Shown here one piece after another: positions 1 to 8,728 of a stretch of 64,000 nt of DNA; position 1 is the stretch's first letter; every line of letters begins with the position of its first letter. This DNA comes from Spirosoma fluviale (GTDB lineage Bacteria; Bacteroidota; Bacteroidia; Cytophagales; Spirosomataceae): NCBI GenBank assembly GCA_945901025.1, contig CAMDJW010000002.1, positions 62,001 to 126,000 on the forward strand, in the 5' to 3' direction. The notes beneath the pieces are model-generated. The model made no database searches, was not told the origin of the DNA, and saw nothing but the letters and a program-made list of their open reading frames with translations. A program made the position numbers and the translations under genes.

Positions 1-617
1 AAAAGAGAGCTAACAAAAAGCACGATTAAGGCAATCAATAAACCAGGATATTCACCGGGCAATCCTTCTCGGTATAAAAGAATAATAAAAGAGGCAAAAA
101 CCAAGGCTGAGCCTGTTTCATTAGAACCGATAATCAGTAACATGGGCAAAGCAATGATGAGTGCGGATCTCCATTGGTTCATCCACTTCGTTAGATTCAC
201 TTGTGGGTCGTTCAGGTATTTAGCCAATAATAGCGCCGTGGCTGTTTTGGCAAACTCTGCTGGCTGAATCGTTACTCCACCTAACTTAAACCAAGAATGT
301 GATCCATTAATCGTCACGCCTAAAAACGGAACGGCAATTAACGCCAGCATAAATGCCGCGTAAATAAAGACAGCAAAAGATTCAAAAAACCGGAAATCTA
401 GGGCAAATATCAACATGATTAGTACGAGCGATGTACCAATCCATATCAATTGGCGTCCTGCATTGCTCGTATAAAATGCCTCATCAAAAATCCACAATGG
501 AGCCTCTGGGTTATACACGGCTGAGTAAATACTCATCCAACCTAATAACACAAAAAGTGCGTATAGGCCGACTGATATCCAATCTAATTTCCCGATCTGA
601 TTTGATTCTTGGCTCAT
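1..617 (-). CDS. rodA: RodA (SEDS-family peptidoglycan glycosyltransferase), C-terminus cut by window edge
   Basis: The reverse strand from the ATG at 615-617 reads open to the window edge (about 205 residues). It gives a polytopic membrane protein with several hydrophobic helices and the SEDS-type stretches NGSHSWFKLGG and IQPAEFAKTATALLLAKYL. RodA is the SEDS glycosyltransferase that polymerises lipid II during lateral wall growth, working in the inner membrane with the class B transpeptidase PBP2. The gene directly upstream is PBP2, and its TGA stop overlaps this ATG by four bases (ATGA), implying translational coupling. FtsW is the alternative SEDS family, but the PBP2 partner and absence of division genes favour RodA. 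The C-terminal part lies outside the window. Confidence 0.9.
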   Translation of the reverse strand, partial: MSQESNQIGKLDWISVGLYALFVLLGWMSIYSAVYNPEAPLWIFDEAFYTSNAGRQLIWIGTSLVLIMLIFALDFRFFESFAVFIYAAFMLALIAVPFLGVTINGSHSWFKLGGVTIQPAEFAKTATALLLAKYLNDPQVNLTKWMNQWRSALIIALPMLLIIGSNETGSALVFASFIILLYREGLPGEYPGLLIALIVLFVSSL

Positions 618-2473
618 CGTTTTAATGAATCCTTTTTAACTATTTTACGATTATATGTTACATTAGCCAAATAGCTCATGTTCATAAATTTAGTCTCTAT
701 ATCTTTTCTATCCACACGGCCTTTTAAATATTTTTCGATAATCAATGAGGCGATAGGCGCAGCCGCAAATCCTCCAAAGCCAGCATTTTCTACAAAAACG
801 GCAATGGCTATTTTGGGGTTATCTTTAGGAGCAAAAGCGATAAAAACAGAATGATCTTTGCCCTTTTGGTTTTGAGATGTTCCCGTTTTTCCACACATAA
901 CAATGTCAGGAATTTTGCCCTCTCTTCCCACAGTACCATGCAAAACCGCGTCGCGCATGCCCTCATGAACTACATTAAAATGTTTGGCATCGATGCCAAC
1001 CGGCACCGGTGTTTTGTAAAAAGTGTCAATGGTCTTTTTATCTCCTACGCCTTTGACTAAATGTGGTGGAATGTACCAACCCTTATTGGCAATAATGGCG
1101 GCGAAATTAGCCATCTTCAATGGACTAACTACTAACTCGCCTTCACCTATACTCAAGGAATAAATATTGGAAAATTTCCACGTATTTTCACCCTTATAAA
1201 CCTTATTATAATACTCGACATTAGGAAGATTTCCCTTCTTTTCATTTCCCAAATCAACACCTAATTTTCGACCAAAACCAAAATTGGCCACTAATTCGGA
1301 CCAACGCTGGAGTCCCTGCGCAGGCCTTTCAAACGTATCGCCTTGCGTATTATCATATAAAATTTTACGAAATGCATGGTAAAAATAGGGATTGCAAGAC
1401 CATTGAATCGCATTGTGTAAATCGTTGTGAGAGGTGTTATGCACGTGACATTTAACAGGCGCGCCAGCATGGGTAAAAACGGATCCTGTTGTCAAAATGC
1501 CCAACTGCAATCCAACTAGCGCTTGAACAATTTTGAATGTAGAACCAGGCCGATAATAAGCGGATGGAGGGCGATTGATTAATGGCTTTAATGGGTCTAA
1601 AGCCAATATTTGATAATACTTAGAAAAGTTTCTTCCGGCTAATAAACTAGGATCATAGGAAGGGGCTGAAACCATACTCAATATCTCGCCGGTGGAAGGT
1701 TCAATGGCGACCACACTTCCCACCTTATGCATCATTAAACTATCGGCATATTCCTGCAGTCGAATGTCAACACTCGTAAATAAATTTTGACCTGCCACCG
1801 AACTGACATCTAAATCTCCATGTCGGTATTCCCCCTTTTCCACTCCATTGCTATTGACCATTCGATATTTAACCCCCCTTTGGCCCCGAAGCGCTTCTTC
1901 ATAAAAAGCTTCCAAACCCGAAATTCCTACATAATCACCTTGCCGATAATAGTCGTCTTTCTGATCCGATAAAGAGTTCGTATTTATCTCAGCCACATAA
2001 CCGAGGGCATTGGAAAGTGCCTTGGATTGATAGGTACGAAAAGCAGTTGTCGAAATAGAAAAACCCGGATAATCGACTAAAACGTCTTGAATTTTGGCAA
2101 AGTCCTCCTTGGACAAATGCTTTAGAAATAGGGATGGTTTGACCCGGGAATAAGCCCAGGCTTCTTTAGTCAAGGTATCAAAACGACCTTTTGTGATACC
2201 GAATAAAGCACAAAAACGATTCGTATCGTTTACAACGGCTTTTCTAGGCGTGATATATAAATCATAAACCGGAGTATTATAAACGATCAACTTCCCAAAA
2301 CGATCGTACACTTCCCCCCTAAATGGCACTTGGATGATCTTACGAATCGCATTATTATCGGCTGCTTTTTCATAGGTTGAATCAAACATCTGTAGATAAA
2401 ACATTTTACCTATGAATATAATCCCAATCGAAAGGAAAAATAAAAAAATGATAATTCGGCGACCTTCTGGCAC
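614..2473 (-). CDS. mrdA: Penicillin-binding protein 2, elongation transpeptidase
   Basis: A 619-aa class B PBP that crosslinks peptidoglycan in the elongasome. It has a short cytoplasmic N-terminus, one membrane helix (about residues 7-28), a PBP dimerisation domain (about 45-220) and a C-terminal transpeptidase domain. The catalytic motifs are visible: STFK with Ser311 and Lys314, SCN after WSCN, and KTGTSQ near residue 535. The length is normal for PBP2. The start codon is GTG at 2471-2473; an in-frame stop lies only five codons upstream, so no longer start is possible. The gene overlaps rodA by four bases. Upstream, an AtpZ-like gene occupies the place where mreC/mreD are often found, so the usual mre-mrd linkage is not seen here. 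Confidence 0.94.
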   Translation of the reverse strand: MPEGRRIIIFLFFLSIGIIFIGKMFYLQMFDSTYEKAADNNAIRKIIQVPFRGEVYDRFGKLIVYNTPVYDLYITPRKAVVNDTNRFCALFGITKGRFDTLTKEAWAYSRVKPSLFLKHLSKEDFAKIQDVLVDYPGFSISTTAFRTYQSKALSNALGYVAEINTNSLSDQKDDYYRQGDYVGISGLEAFYEEALRGQRGVKYRMVNSNGVEKGEYRHGDLDVSSVAGQNLFTSVDIRLQEYADSLMMHKVGSVVAIEPSTGEILSMVSAPSYDPSLLAGRNFSKYYQILALDPLKPLINRPPSAYYRPGSTFKIVQALVGLQLGILTTGSVFTHAGAPVKCHVHNTSHNDLHNAIQWSCNPYFYHAFRKILYDNTQGDTFERPAQGLQRWSELVANFGFGRKLGVDLGNEKKGNLPNVEYYNKVYKGENTWKFSNIYSLSIGEGELVVSPLKMANFAAIIANKGWYIPPHLVKGVGDKKTIDTFYKTPVPVGIDAKHFNVVHEGMRDAVLHGTVGREGKIPDIVMCGKTGTSQNQKGKDHSVFIAFAPKDNPKIAIAVFVENAGFGGFAAAPIASLIIEKYLKGRVDRKDIETKFMNMSYLANVTYNRKIVKKDSLKR

Positions 2474-2523
2474 GTAAAAATTAGTTTATGTTACGATAAA
2501 GCAATTTACAGAAATATTGCGAT

Positions 2524-2709
2524 TTATTTGGGTAAGCTTTTGATCAAGGCATATAAAGAAATGGCTATGGATCCCAATGATAGGCCTATCGTACACCAGG
2601 GCTGATGCAAACCGAAATATCCGTCCAAATATTGCCCCAACCAAACACCCAATAAAATGGTGACCAACATCTGAAAAGCAGCACCAATAAATCGTTGATA
2701 AGGTTGCAT
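2524..2709 (-). CDS. AtpZ/AtpI-like small membrane protein
   Basis: A 61-aa protein with two hydrophobic helices (about residues 8-26 and 38-57) separated by the loop GQYLDGYFGLHQPW. The pattern of helix, G-x-x-LD, a P-W near the second helix and a basic end matches the AtpZ/AtpI (ATPase gene 1) family. Members are encoded beside F1Fo ATP synthase genes and are thought to assist c-ring assembly or cation supply. Here the gene sits 50 bp upstream of mrdA rather than with atp genes; atpD-atpC lie at the other end of the window. It is probably the first gene of the transcript running into mrdA and rodA. The family assignment rests on pattern only. Confidence 0.7.
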   Translation of the reverse strand: MQPYQRFIGAAFQMLVTILLGVWLGQYLDGYFGLHQPWCTIGLSLGSIAISLYALIKSLPK

Positions 2710-2825
2710 GTTATCTGGTTTAAATTGTTTTAGACAATATATTAAAATTTTGAAAATTTATCCGTGATTCCCTTTTAATTTGCGCCTTTACATCTATAAT
2801 AATTGTAAATTTGAAAATTGTTTAA

Positions 2826-4934
2826 ATGGGTACAATGCCAAAAATATTCTGCTTAGTTTTCATTATCATGGCTATGTGGGCTTGTTCCCAACAAAGCACG
2901 CGTCCAGCAGCGAAGGCTTTTCATAATATTAACGCAAAATACAATGCCATTTGGCAGGCAGACCGACTATATAAAGAGCTGTATACAAAATCATGGGAAG
3001 AACGAAATGAAAATTATTCCCTCCCATTGAGCATATTTCCGGCGATTGATTCAAGTTTTGGCCAAGCACATAGTAATGAAATTGGGAATCTGATTAGAAA
3101 AGCTTCTTTAGTGATAGACCGACATCAAAACTCCAAGTTTATCGATGACGCCTACCTCATCATCGGTAAAGGCCGACTCATAAAAGGGGATATTAAAAAT
3201 GCTACCGAAACCTTCAAATATATTAATTCGATCGAGCATGATGAAATCACTCAAGCGAGTGCACTCATTTATTTATACCAAATATACATAGACCAAAAAG
3301 ATTTCGAGTCGGCCTTAAACGTAGAGAATTTCATCAAAGAAGTGCCGTTAAATGCTTCCCAGAAAACTGATTTTATTTTAAATAAAGCCTATTATCACCA
3401 GGTAAAAAATGAGATTCCAATCGCAATCGCTCTTTTAAATGAGGAAATATCTCACATCAAATCGAAGATTCAAAAAGCCCGTTTGCATTTTGTTTTAGGC
3501 CAACTATTTCAATCACAAGGAAAAAATAGCTTAGCTCAAGAAAATTTCAACCAAGTAAAAAATAATAAGCCTACCTATGAACTTGAGTTAAATGCGCAAA
3601 TTGCAAGTAAAAAATTAACGGGCCAGGTCGGCGATCTAGAGAAAATGCTGAAGGAACCCAAAAATCTCGACAAGCAATCTGAGATATACTTGGCATTGGG
3701 ACAATTAAGTTATGCCAATAAAGACTTTGAAAAAGCGCGGGAATATTGGTCGAAAGCAAGCATAAACAATCCCAATAAAGGAGAGCTCTTTTTAAAATTA
3801 GGCCAATTATTTATTAGCCCCCTGAAAAGATATCCAGAAGCCGCTTCATATTTTGATAGTGCAGCCACGTTTTTACCAGCTAACCATCCTGAATTTAATT
3901 CCGCACAAAAATTAAAGAAAAATTGGGCCTATTTTAATCAATTAAATAAGGTGATTGTTGAGGAGGATTCTATGCAAATCTTAGGTAAAAAATCTACCGA
4001 GGAGTTAAGTGAATTATATCAAAAATACGTACAAGCTAAATTTAAAAAATCAGATTCTTTACAGAAAAAAACGGAGGTTAAATCCAATGTCGTAGCCACC
4101 TATACCCGAAGGCCGACAAGCCCCGAGCAACAAAGTTTTTATTTTTACAATGACATGGCGAGGATTCAAGGATCCCAAGAGTTTAATTTTAAGTGGGGCA
4201 ATAGGACATTGGAGGACTTTTGGAATCGAAAAAACAAGAATGCAAGCACTGGATCTGACATTATTTCTCAGTCGATTGCCGTCGCAAAAAAAACAAATAA
4301 CCCCGATTCAAACTCTGCGGTATCTGAGGATTCTTTGCAAAAATGGATCGCTACCATTCCAAGAAGTCCCCTTCAAATCACAAATTCCAATAAAAAAATC
4401 GAGCAATCTTTGTTTAAAATTGGCAAGTTTACCCAATTAGAAATAGGGCTAGATGAATTAGCTAAAACTAAATTATTGACCTTATTAGATCGATTCCCTA
4501 GCACTGAATTTGAAGCAGAAAGCTTGTACTTGTTGTATTTATCTAGCTCCATTGAAAAAAATCTTTACCGTGAAAAATTGGCTCAGCGGTATCCTGATTC
4601 TTATTTCAGGCAATTAATATTAAAATTAGAAACGGGAAATCTGAGTCTAAATAAGGAAGGAGAGGTGCAAAAAGCATATGAAAAAGCGTATTATTTATAT
4701 GTGGCTAGAGATTTTGACACCTGCTATTCATCTTGTCAAAACATTCAAAATAAATATCCAAATAGTAAATTGGAAGATAAAATTGTATTTTTAATGGCGC
4801 TTTGTAAAGGTGGAATTAAGGATATTAGCGAATATTCAATTCAATTGAAAAAATTCATTCAAATTTATCCGCTAAGTCCATTAAAACCTGAGGCAGATGC
4901 GCTTTTAAAAGCATTAAACCAAAATATCCGTTAA
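2826..4934 (+). CDS. TPR-repeat lipoprotein, SprE/PorW-like (T9SS/gliding component)
   Basis: A 702-aa lipoprotein: a hydrophobic signal ends in the lipobox MWAC, so Cys20 would be lipidated. The mature start KAFHNINAKYNAIWQA resembles the N-terminal signature of SprE/PorW proteins, which are TPR lipoproteins needed for T9SS function and gliding. The body is rich in TPR-like helical pairs (about residues 80-380 and 540-700), for example the stretch around ALGQLSYANKDFEKAREYW. A low-complexity Ser/Lys-rich linker lies in the middle. Known SprE/PorW proteins are usually longer, so this is a short homologue or a related family. The next gene, PBP1A, starts two bases after the stop. A T9SS cargo protein is encoded elsewhere in this window. 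Confidence 0.7.
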   Translation: MGTMPKIFCLVFIIMAMWACSQQSTRPAAKAFHNINAKYNAIWQADRLYKELYTKSWEERNENYSLPLSIFPAIDSSFGQAHSNEIGNLIRKASLVIDRHQNSKFIDDAYLIIGKGRLIKGDIKNATETFKYINSIEHDEITQASALIYLYQIYIDQKDFESALNVENFIKEVPLNASQKTDFILNKAYYHQVKNEIPIAIALLNEEISHIKSKIQKARLHFVLGQLFQSQGKNSLAQENFNQVKNNKPTYELELNAQIASKKLTGQVGDLEKMLKEPKNLDKQSEIYLALGQLSYANKDFEKAREYWSKASINNPNKGELFLKLGQLFISPLKRYPEAASYFDSAATFLPANHPEFNSAQKLKKNWAYFNQLNKVIVEEDSMQILGKKSTEELSELYQKYVQAKFKKSDSLQKKTEVKSNVVATYTRRPTSPEQQSFYFYNDMARIQGSQEFNFKWGNRTLEDFWNRKNKNASTGSDIISQSIAVAKKTNNPDSNSAVSEDSLQKWIATIPRSPLQITNSNKKIEQSLFKIGKFTQLEIGLDELAKTKLLTLLDRFPSTEFEAESLYLLYLSSSIEKNLYREKLAQRYPDSYFRQLILKLETGNLSLNKEGEVQKAYEKAYYLYVARDFDTCYSSCQNIQNKYPNSKLEDKIVFLMALCKGGIKDISEYSIQLKKFIQIYPLSPLKPEADALLKALNQNIR

Positions 4935-4936
4935 CA

Positions 4937-7249
4937 ATGTTCGAAACAAATCAAGGAAAATACAGTAAAATCATCCGATTCCTATATAAGTTCTTCATGA
5001 TAGGAACCGTTTCAGGAGTCTTATTTTTGCTGGCTGTTAACTTTAATTTTCTTTGGTTATTTGGCGGAATGCCCAGTTTACAGGAGTTAGAAAATCCAAA
5101 AAGCCAAGCAGCTTCTTTGATTATTTCGGAAGATGGCCAAGAAATAGGGAAATATTTTCGGGAGAATCGTAACCCGTTGGAATTCGAACAATTACCCTTA
5201 AACATTGTCAATACATTAATTTCGACCGAAGATGCACGTTTTACTTCGCATTCAGGGATTGATTTAAGGTCTATGTTTCGGGTGGTATTTTCATTGGGAA
5301 CTGCTGGCGGGGGAAGTACCATTACCCAACAATTAGCTAAAAATTTATTTAATACCCGGTCGATGGAATTTGGGGAAGACGATCCGGTGTACATAGGCTT
5401 GTTGATGAAAGTAGATGGTTTGCGAACGGTCATTGCCAAAGTCAAAGAATGGATATTGGCCATACGCCTCGAAAGAAGGTATACCAAACAAGAGATTATG
5501 GCCATGTATCTAAATGAAGTTAGTTTTGGCAATAATGCATACGGAATACAAGTGGCTTGTCGGACTTATTTTCAAAAAGATTTAAAGGACGTCACACTAC
5601 CTGAGGCGGCAACATTGATTGGCCTACTTCAAAACCCCTCATTATATGATCCAAGGGTAAGACCAGAAAAGACGATTGAAAGAAGGAATACCGTATTAGG
5701 CCAATTGGCAAAATATGAATTTCTAACCGAAGAGGATCTACCAAAAATGCGCGAAGCTCCTTTAAATCTTCAATATAAAGTAGAAAATCAAAATACAGGC
5801 GCCGCTCCTTATTTTAGAGAGGCCATTAGAATTCAAATTTTAGCCACTTTAAAAGAGATCAATAAAGATAGGCCAGAAGACCAGCAATTGAATTTATACA
5901 CAAGCGGATTGCGCATATACACGAGCATTGATTCTAGAATGCAGAAATATGCAGAGGAGTCTGTCAGGGAGCATATGCAGGCGGAACAAAAATTATTTTA
6001 CTCGCATTGGCAAGGCAGAAATCCGTGGGTGAACGAAGAAATGAAGGAAATTAAAGGCTTTTTAAAAGATGCTATGAAGCGCACGCAACGCTATCGGGAC
6101 TTAATGACTGCCTATGAAAATGACGAATTTAAAGTGTGGGAGGAGTTGAACAAGCCGATTAAAATGACCGTTTTTTCTTACCAAGGAGATATTGATACCA
6201 CATTCAGTTCCATGGATTCCCTGCGCTATTATAAAAAGATATTAAACTGTGGTTTCATGGCCATGGATCCTACCAATGGCCACGTAAAAGCATGGATCGG
6301 CGGAATTAATTATAAGTATTTTAAGTTTGATCACATTTCACAAAGTAGGCGCCAACCGGGTTCAACGTTCAAGCCATTCGTTTATGGAGCGGCCATTGAA
6401 AATGAAATCATCAATCCATGTGATGAGCTGGTGGATGAGCCTGTAACCTTTGGGGAAGAAGATGGCTTGACCGGAAGTACTTGGACTCCACAAAATTCAG
6501 ATGGTAAATTTTCCTATGAAAGTTTAAAGATGCGCCGAGCGATGGGATTGTCGATCAATTCCATTTCGGCTAAGCTAATGAAACAATTGGGACCCGCTAA
6601 AATTGCTGAATTTGCGTATAAATGTGGCATAACTAGTCCTTTGAATGAAGTGCCATCTTTATGTTTAGGTGCCTCTGAAGTTTCTTTATTAGACCAAGTA
6701 ACGGGTTATAGCACGATGGCAAATGGGGGAGAAAAAACAGATCCTATTTTAGTATTAAAAATTACCGATAAAGTAGGTACGGTTTTAAGAGAATTTTCGC
6801 AGATAGAAAAAGCAGCTATTAAACCTGAAACGGCCTATTTGATGACTTACATGCTTCAAGGTGCGGTGCATGAACCTGGTGGAACAGCTGAAGGATTAAA
6901 GAGAACCTCGATTGTAGCCGGGAATGAAATAGGTGCCAAAACGGGAACAACATCTAATTATTCAGATGGCTGGTTCATGGGAGTTACTCAAAAAATTGTT
7001 GCTGGAGTTTGGGTCGGGGGTGATGATCGAAGTATCCACTTTCGAAGTTTGGCCCTAGGACAAGGAGCTAAAATGGCTATGCCTGTCTATGCAAAATTCA
7101 TGGAGCGTGTATATTCAGATGCGACATTAGCCATAGAAGGATACCGAAAAATGCCATTCTTGAAACCTGATAATTTTACTTTCGATTTTACTTGTAGCGG
7201 TAAAGTGGGCCAAGACTCCCTCGCTACAAACCAACAACCAGTCAATTAA
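4937..7249 (+). CDS. Bifunctional class A penicillin-binding protein (PBP1A type)
   Basis: A 770-aa inner-membrane enzyme with one N-terminal membrane helix (about 20-42), a GT51 glycosyltransferase domain (about 70-260) and a transpeptidase domain (about 430-720). The GT51 motifs TEDARF (Glu98) and GGGSTITQQLAKN are intact. The transpeptidase motifs STFK (Ser476, Lys479), SINS and KTGTTSNYSDGWF are intact. It polymerises glycan strands and crosslinks them. Starts two bases after the SprE/PorW-like gene and ends three bases before the FG-GAP haem protein, so the three are almost certainly cotranscribed. mrcA/ponA is the nearest name, but I leave the symbol blank because Bacteroidota have several paralogues. 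Confidence 0.93.
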   Translation: MFETNQGKYSKIIRFLYKFFMIGTVSGVLFLLAVNFNFLWLFGGMPSLQELENPKSQAASLIISEDGQEIGKYFRENRNPLEFEQLPLNIVNTLISTEDARFTSHSGIDLRSMFRVVFSLGTAGGGSTITQQLAKNLFNTRSMEFGEDDPVYIGLLMKVDGLRTVIAKVKEWILAIRLERRYTKQEIMAMYLNEVSFGNNAYGIQVACRTYFQKDLKDVTLPEAATLIGLLQNPSLYDPRVRPEKTIERRNTVLGQLAKYEFLTEEDLPKMREAPLNLQYKVENQNTGAAPYFREAIRIQILATLKEINKDRPEDQQLNLYTSGLRIYTSIDSRMQKYAEESVREHMQAEQKLFYSHWQGRNPWVNEEMKEIKGFLKDAMKRTQRYRDLMTAYENDEFKVWEELNKPIKMTVFSYQGDIDTTFSSMDSLRYYKKILNCGFMAMDPTNGHVKAWIGGINYKYFKFDHISQSRRQPGSTFKPFVYGAAIENEIINPCDELVDEPVTFGEEDGLTGSTWTPQNSDGKFSYESLKMRRAMGLSINSISAKLMKQLGPAKIAEFAYKCGITSPLNEVPSLCLGASEVSLLDQVTGYSTMANGGEKTDPILVLKITDKVGTVLREFSQIEKAAIKPETAYLMTYMLQGAVHEPGGTAEGLKRTSIVAGNEIGAKTGTTSNYSDGWFMGVTQKIVAGVWVGGDDRSIHFRSLALGQGAKMAMPVYAKFMERVYSDATLAIEGYRKMPFLKPDNFTFDFTCSGKVGQDSLATNQQPVN

Positions 7250-7252
7250 TAC

Positions 7253-8728
7253 ATGCGTTACCTGTATTTTAGTTTAGTTTTTGTTTTACTTTTCTCGAGT
7301 TGCCAGTCGGGTACGGAATCTGAAGGGGAGGCATTGGCTAAAAAAAATTGTGCTTCATGTCATAAATTTCCAGACCCTTCATTATTAGATAAGAAAACAT
7401 GGAAAGAAGGCGTATTGCCTGAAATGGCTTATCGATTAGGTGTTGGCAACCGATTTGAATTACTGACTAAAATTCCTGAGGAGCAGTATGAAAGTGCTAC
7501 CAATCTTGGCATTTATCCTGAAACACCTGAAATAAGTCAAAAAGATTGGGAGGCCATTGTCGCTTATTACATTGAAAATGCGCCGGAAAAGCCTTTGCCT
7601 CAATCAAAAAAAGTTAATGTTTCTAATGAAACGATGCACTTTTCATCGAGAGAAATTATTTATCCGGAGGAGCCAACTGGTGTGGTAACCTCAGTCACTT
7701 TTAACCCAAAACAGAAAGAAATTTGGATTGGAAAAAGGAATCAAAAACTTGAAATTTTAGATGCCCAATTACAAATTAAAAAAACAATTCGAACGGAAAG
7801 ACCTATTGTATATACAAATTTTCATGCCAATAAATCTTATGTTTTAAGTATTGGCAAAATTTCTCCTAATGACCAAAAATTAGGTTCTCTCCTTATATTC
7901 AACCAAAAAAATGAACTATCATTGGCCACTGATTCATTGAAAAGGCCTGTTGACATGCAGATTTCCGACATAGACCAAGATGGCATTGATGATTTTGTGA
8001 TTTGTGAATATGGGTTTGAAGCGGGGGAATTAATTTGGGTCAATGGAAAAACCAAGCAAAAAAATATCCTAAAAATTCAAGCAGGAACTAGAAATGTATC
8101 CATTAAAGATATGACAGGCGATGGGTTGCCCGATATTTTGGTCCTCACTGCCCAGTCCCGCGAGGGAGTTTCTCTATTCATTAATAAGGGCCAAGGGAAG
8201 TTTATGGAAAAACCCATTTTACTTTTTGATTCCGTTTATGGCTGTAGTTTTATGGAGGTGGTTGATTTTAATCAAGACGGGAAAGATGACATTATTATAA
8301 CCAATGGCGATAATGCCGATTATTCAAAAACACTAAAAAACTACCACGGCGTACATATATTTATCAATGATGGCCGAAATAATTTCAAGGAAAAATATTT
8401 TTATCCGGTCTACGGAGCTACTAAAACAATCGCAAGGGACTTTGACTTAGATGGTGATCTAGATTTAGCCATGATCGCCTTTTATGCGGAACCCATCATG
8501 CCTAAAAATGAATCCTTTCTTTATTTTCAAAACCAAGGAAATTTAAATTTCAAGGTAAGCAACCTCAATATTCCATTTGGAGGAAGATGGATGGTGATGG
8601 ATGCCGGCGATGCAGATCAAGATGGAGATTTAGACATCTTATTGGGAAATTTCCAATTTGGCGCACCTAAAAAAGGAAAAGTAAAACCAGGACTACAACT
8701 TAATTACGTTGAAAATAAAATCCGTTAA
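7253..8728 (+). CDS. Lipoprotein with cytochrome c-like domain and FG-GAP/VCBS repeats
   Basis: A 491-aa exported lipoprotein (signal with lipobox FSSC, Cys17). Residues about 28-105 form a small c-type haem domain with CASCH. The rest is a beta-propeller of FG-GAP/VCBS repeats carrying calcium-type DxDxDGxxD loops such as DIDQDGIDD, DFNQDGKDD, DFDLDGDLD and DADQDGDLD. Such proteins are found on the Bacteroidota cell surface or in the periplasm; a specific substrate cannot be read from the sequence. It is the third gene of the SprE/PorW-like-PBP1A operon. Its stop codon overlaps tail to tail by four bases with the large FG-GAP gene on the other strand. The protein's role, redox or binding, is unknown. 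Confidence 0.82.
   Translation: MRYLYFSLVFVLLFSSCQSGTESEGEALAKKNCASCHKFPDPSLLDKKTWKEGVLPEMAYRLGVGNRFELLTKIPEEQYESATNLGIYPETPEISQKDWEAIVAYYIENAPEKPLPQSKKVNVSNETMHFSSREIIYPEEPTGVVTSVTFNPKQKEIWIGKRNQKLEILDAQLQIKKTIRTERPIVYTNFHANKSYVLSIGKISPNDQKLGSLLIFNQKNELSLATDSLKRPVDMQISDIDQDGIDDFVICEYGFEAGELIWVNGKTKQKNILKIQAGTRNVSIKDMTGDGLPDILVLTAQSREGVSLFINKGQGKFMEKPILLFDSVYGCSFMEVVDFNQDGKDDIIITNGDNADYSKTLKNYHGVHIFINDGRNNFKEKYFYPVYGATKTIARDFDLDGDLDLAMIAFYAEPIMPKNESFLYFQNQGNLNFKVSNLNIPFGGRWMVMDAGDADQDGDLDILLGNFQFGAPKKGKVKPGLQLNYVENKIR

Noticed and set aside
4951-5532. A 193-residue open frame on the reverse strand inside the class A PBP gene
   Set aside because: It is antisense to an intact, well-conserved GT51 domain, lacks a recognisable domain and has no promoter; a shadow of the coding strand.
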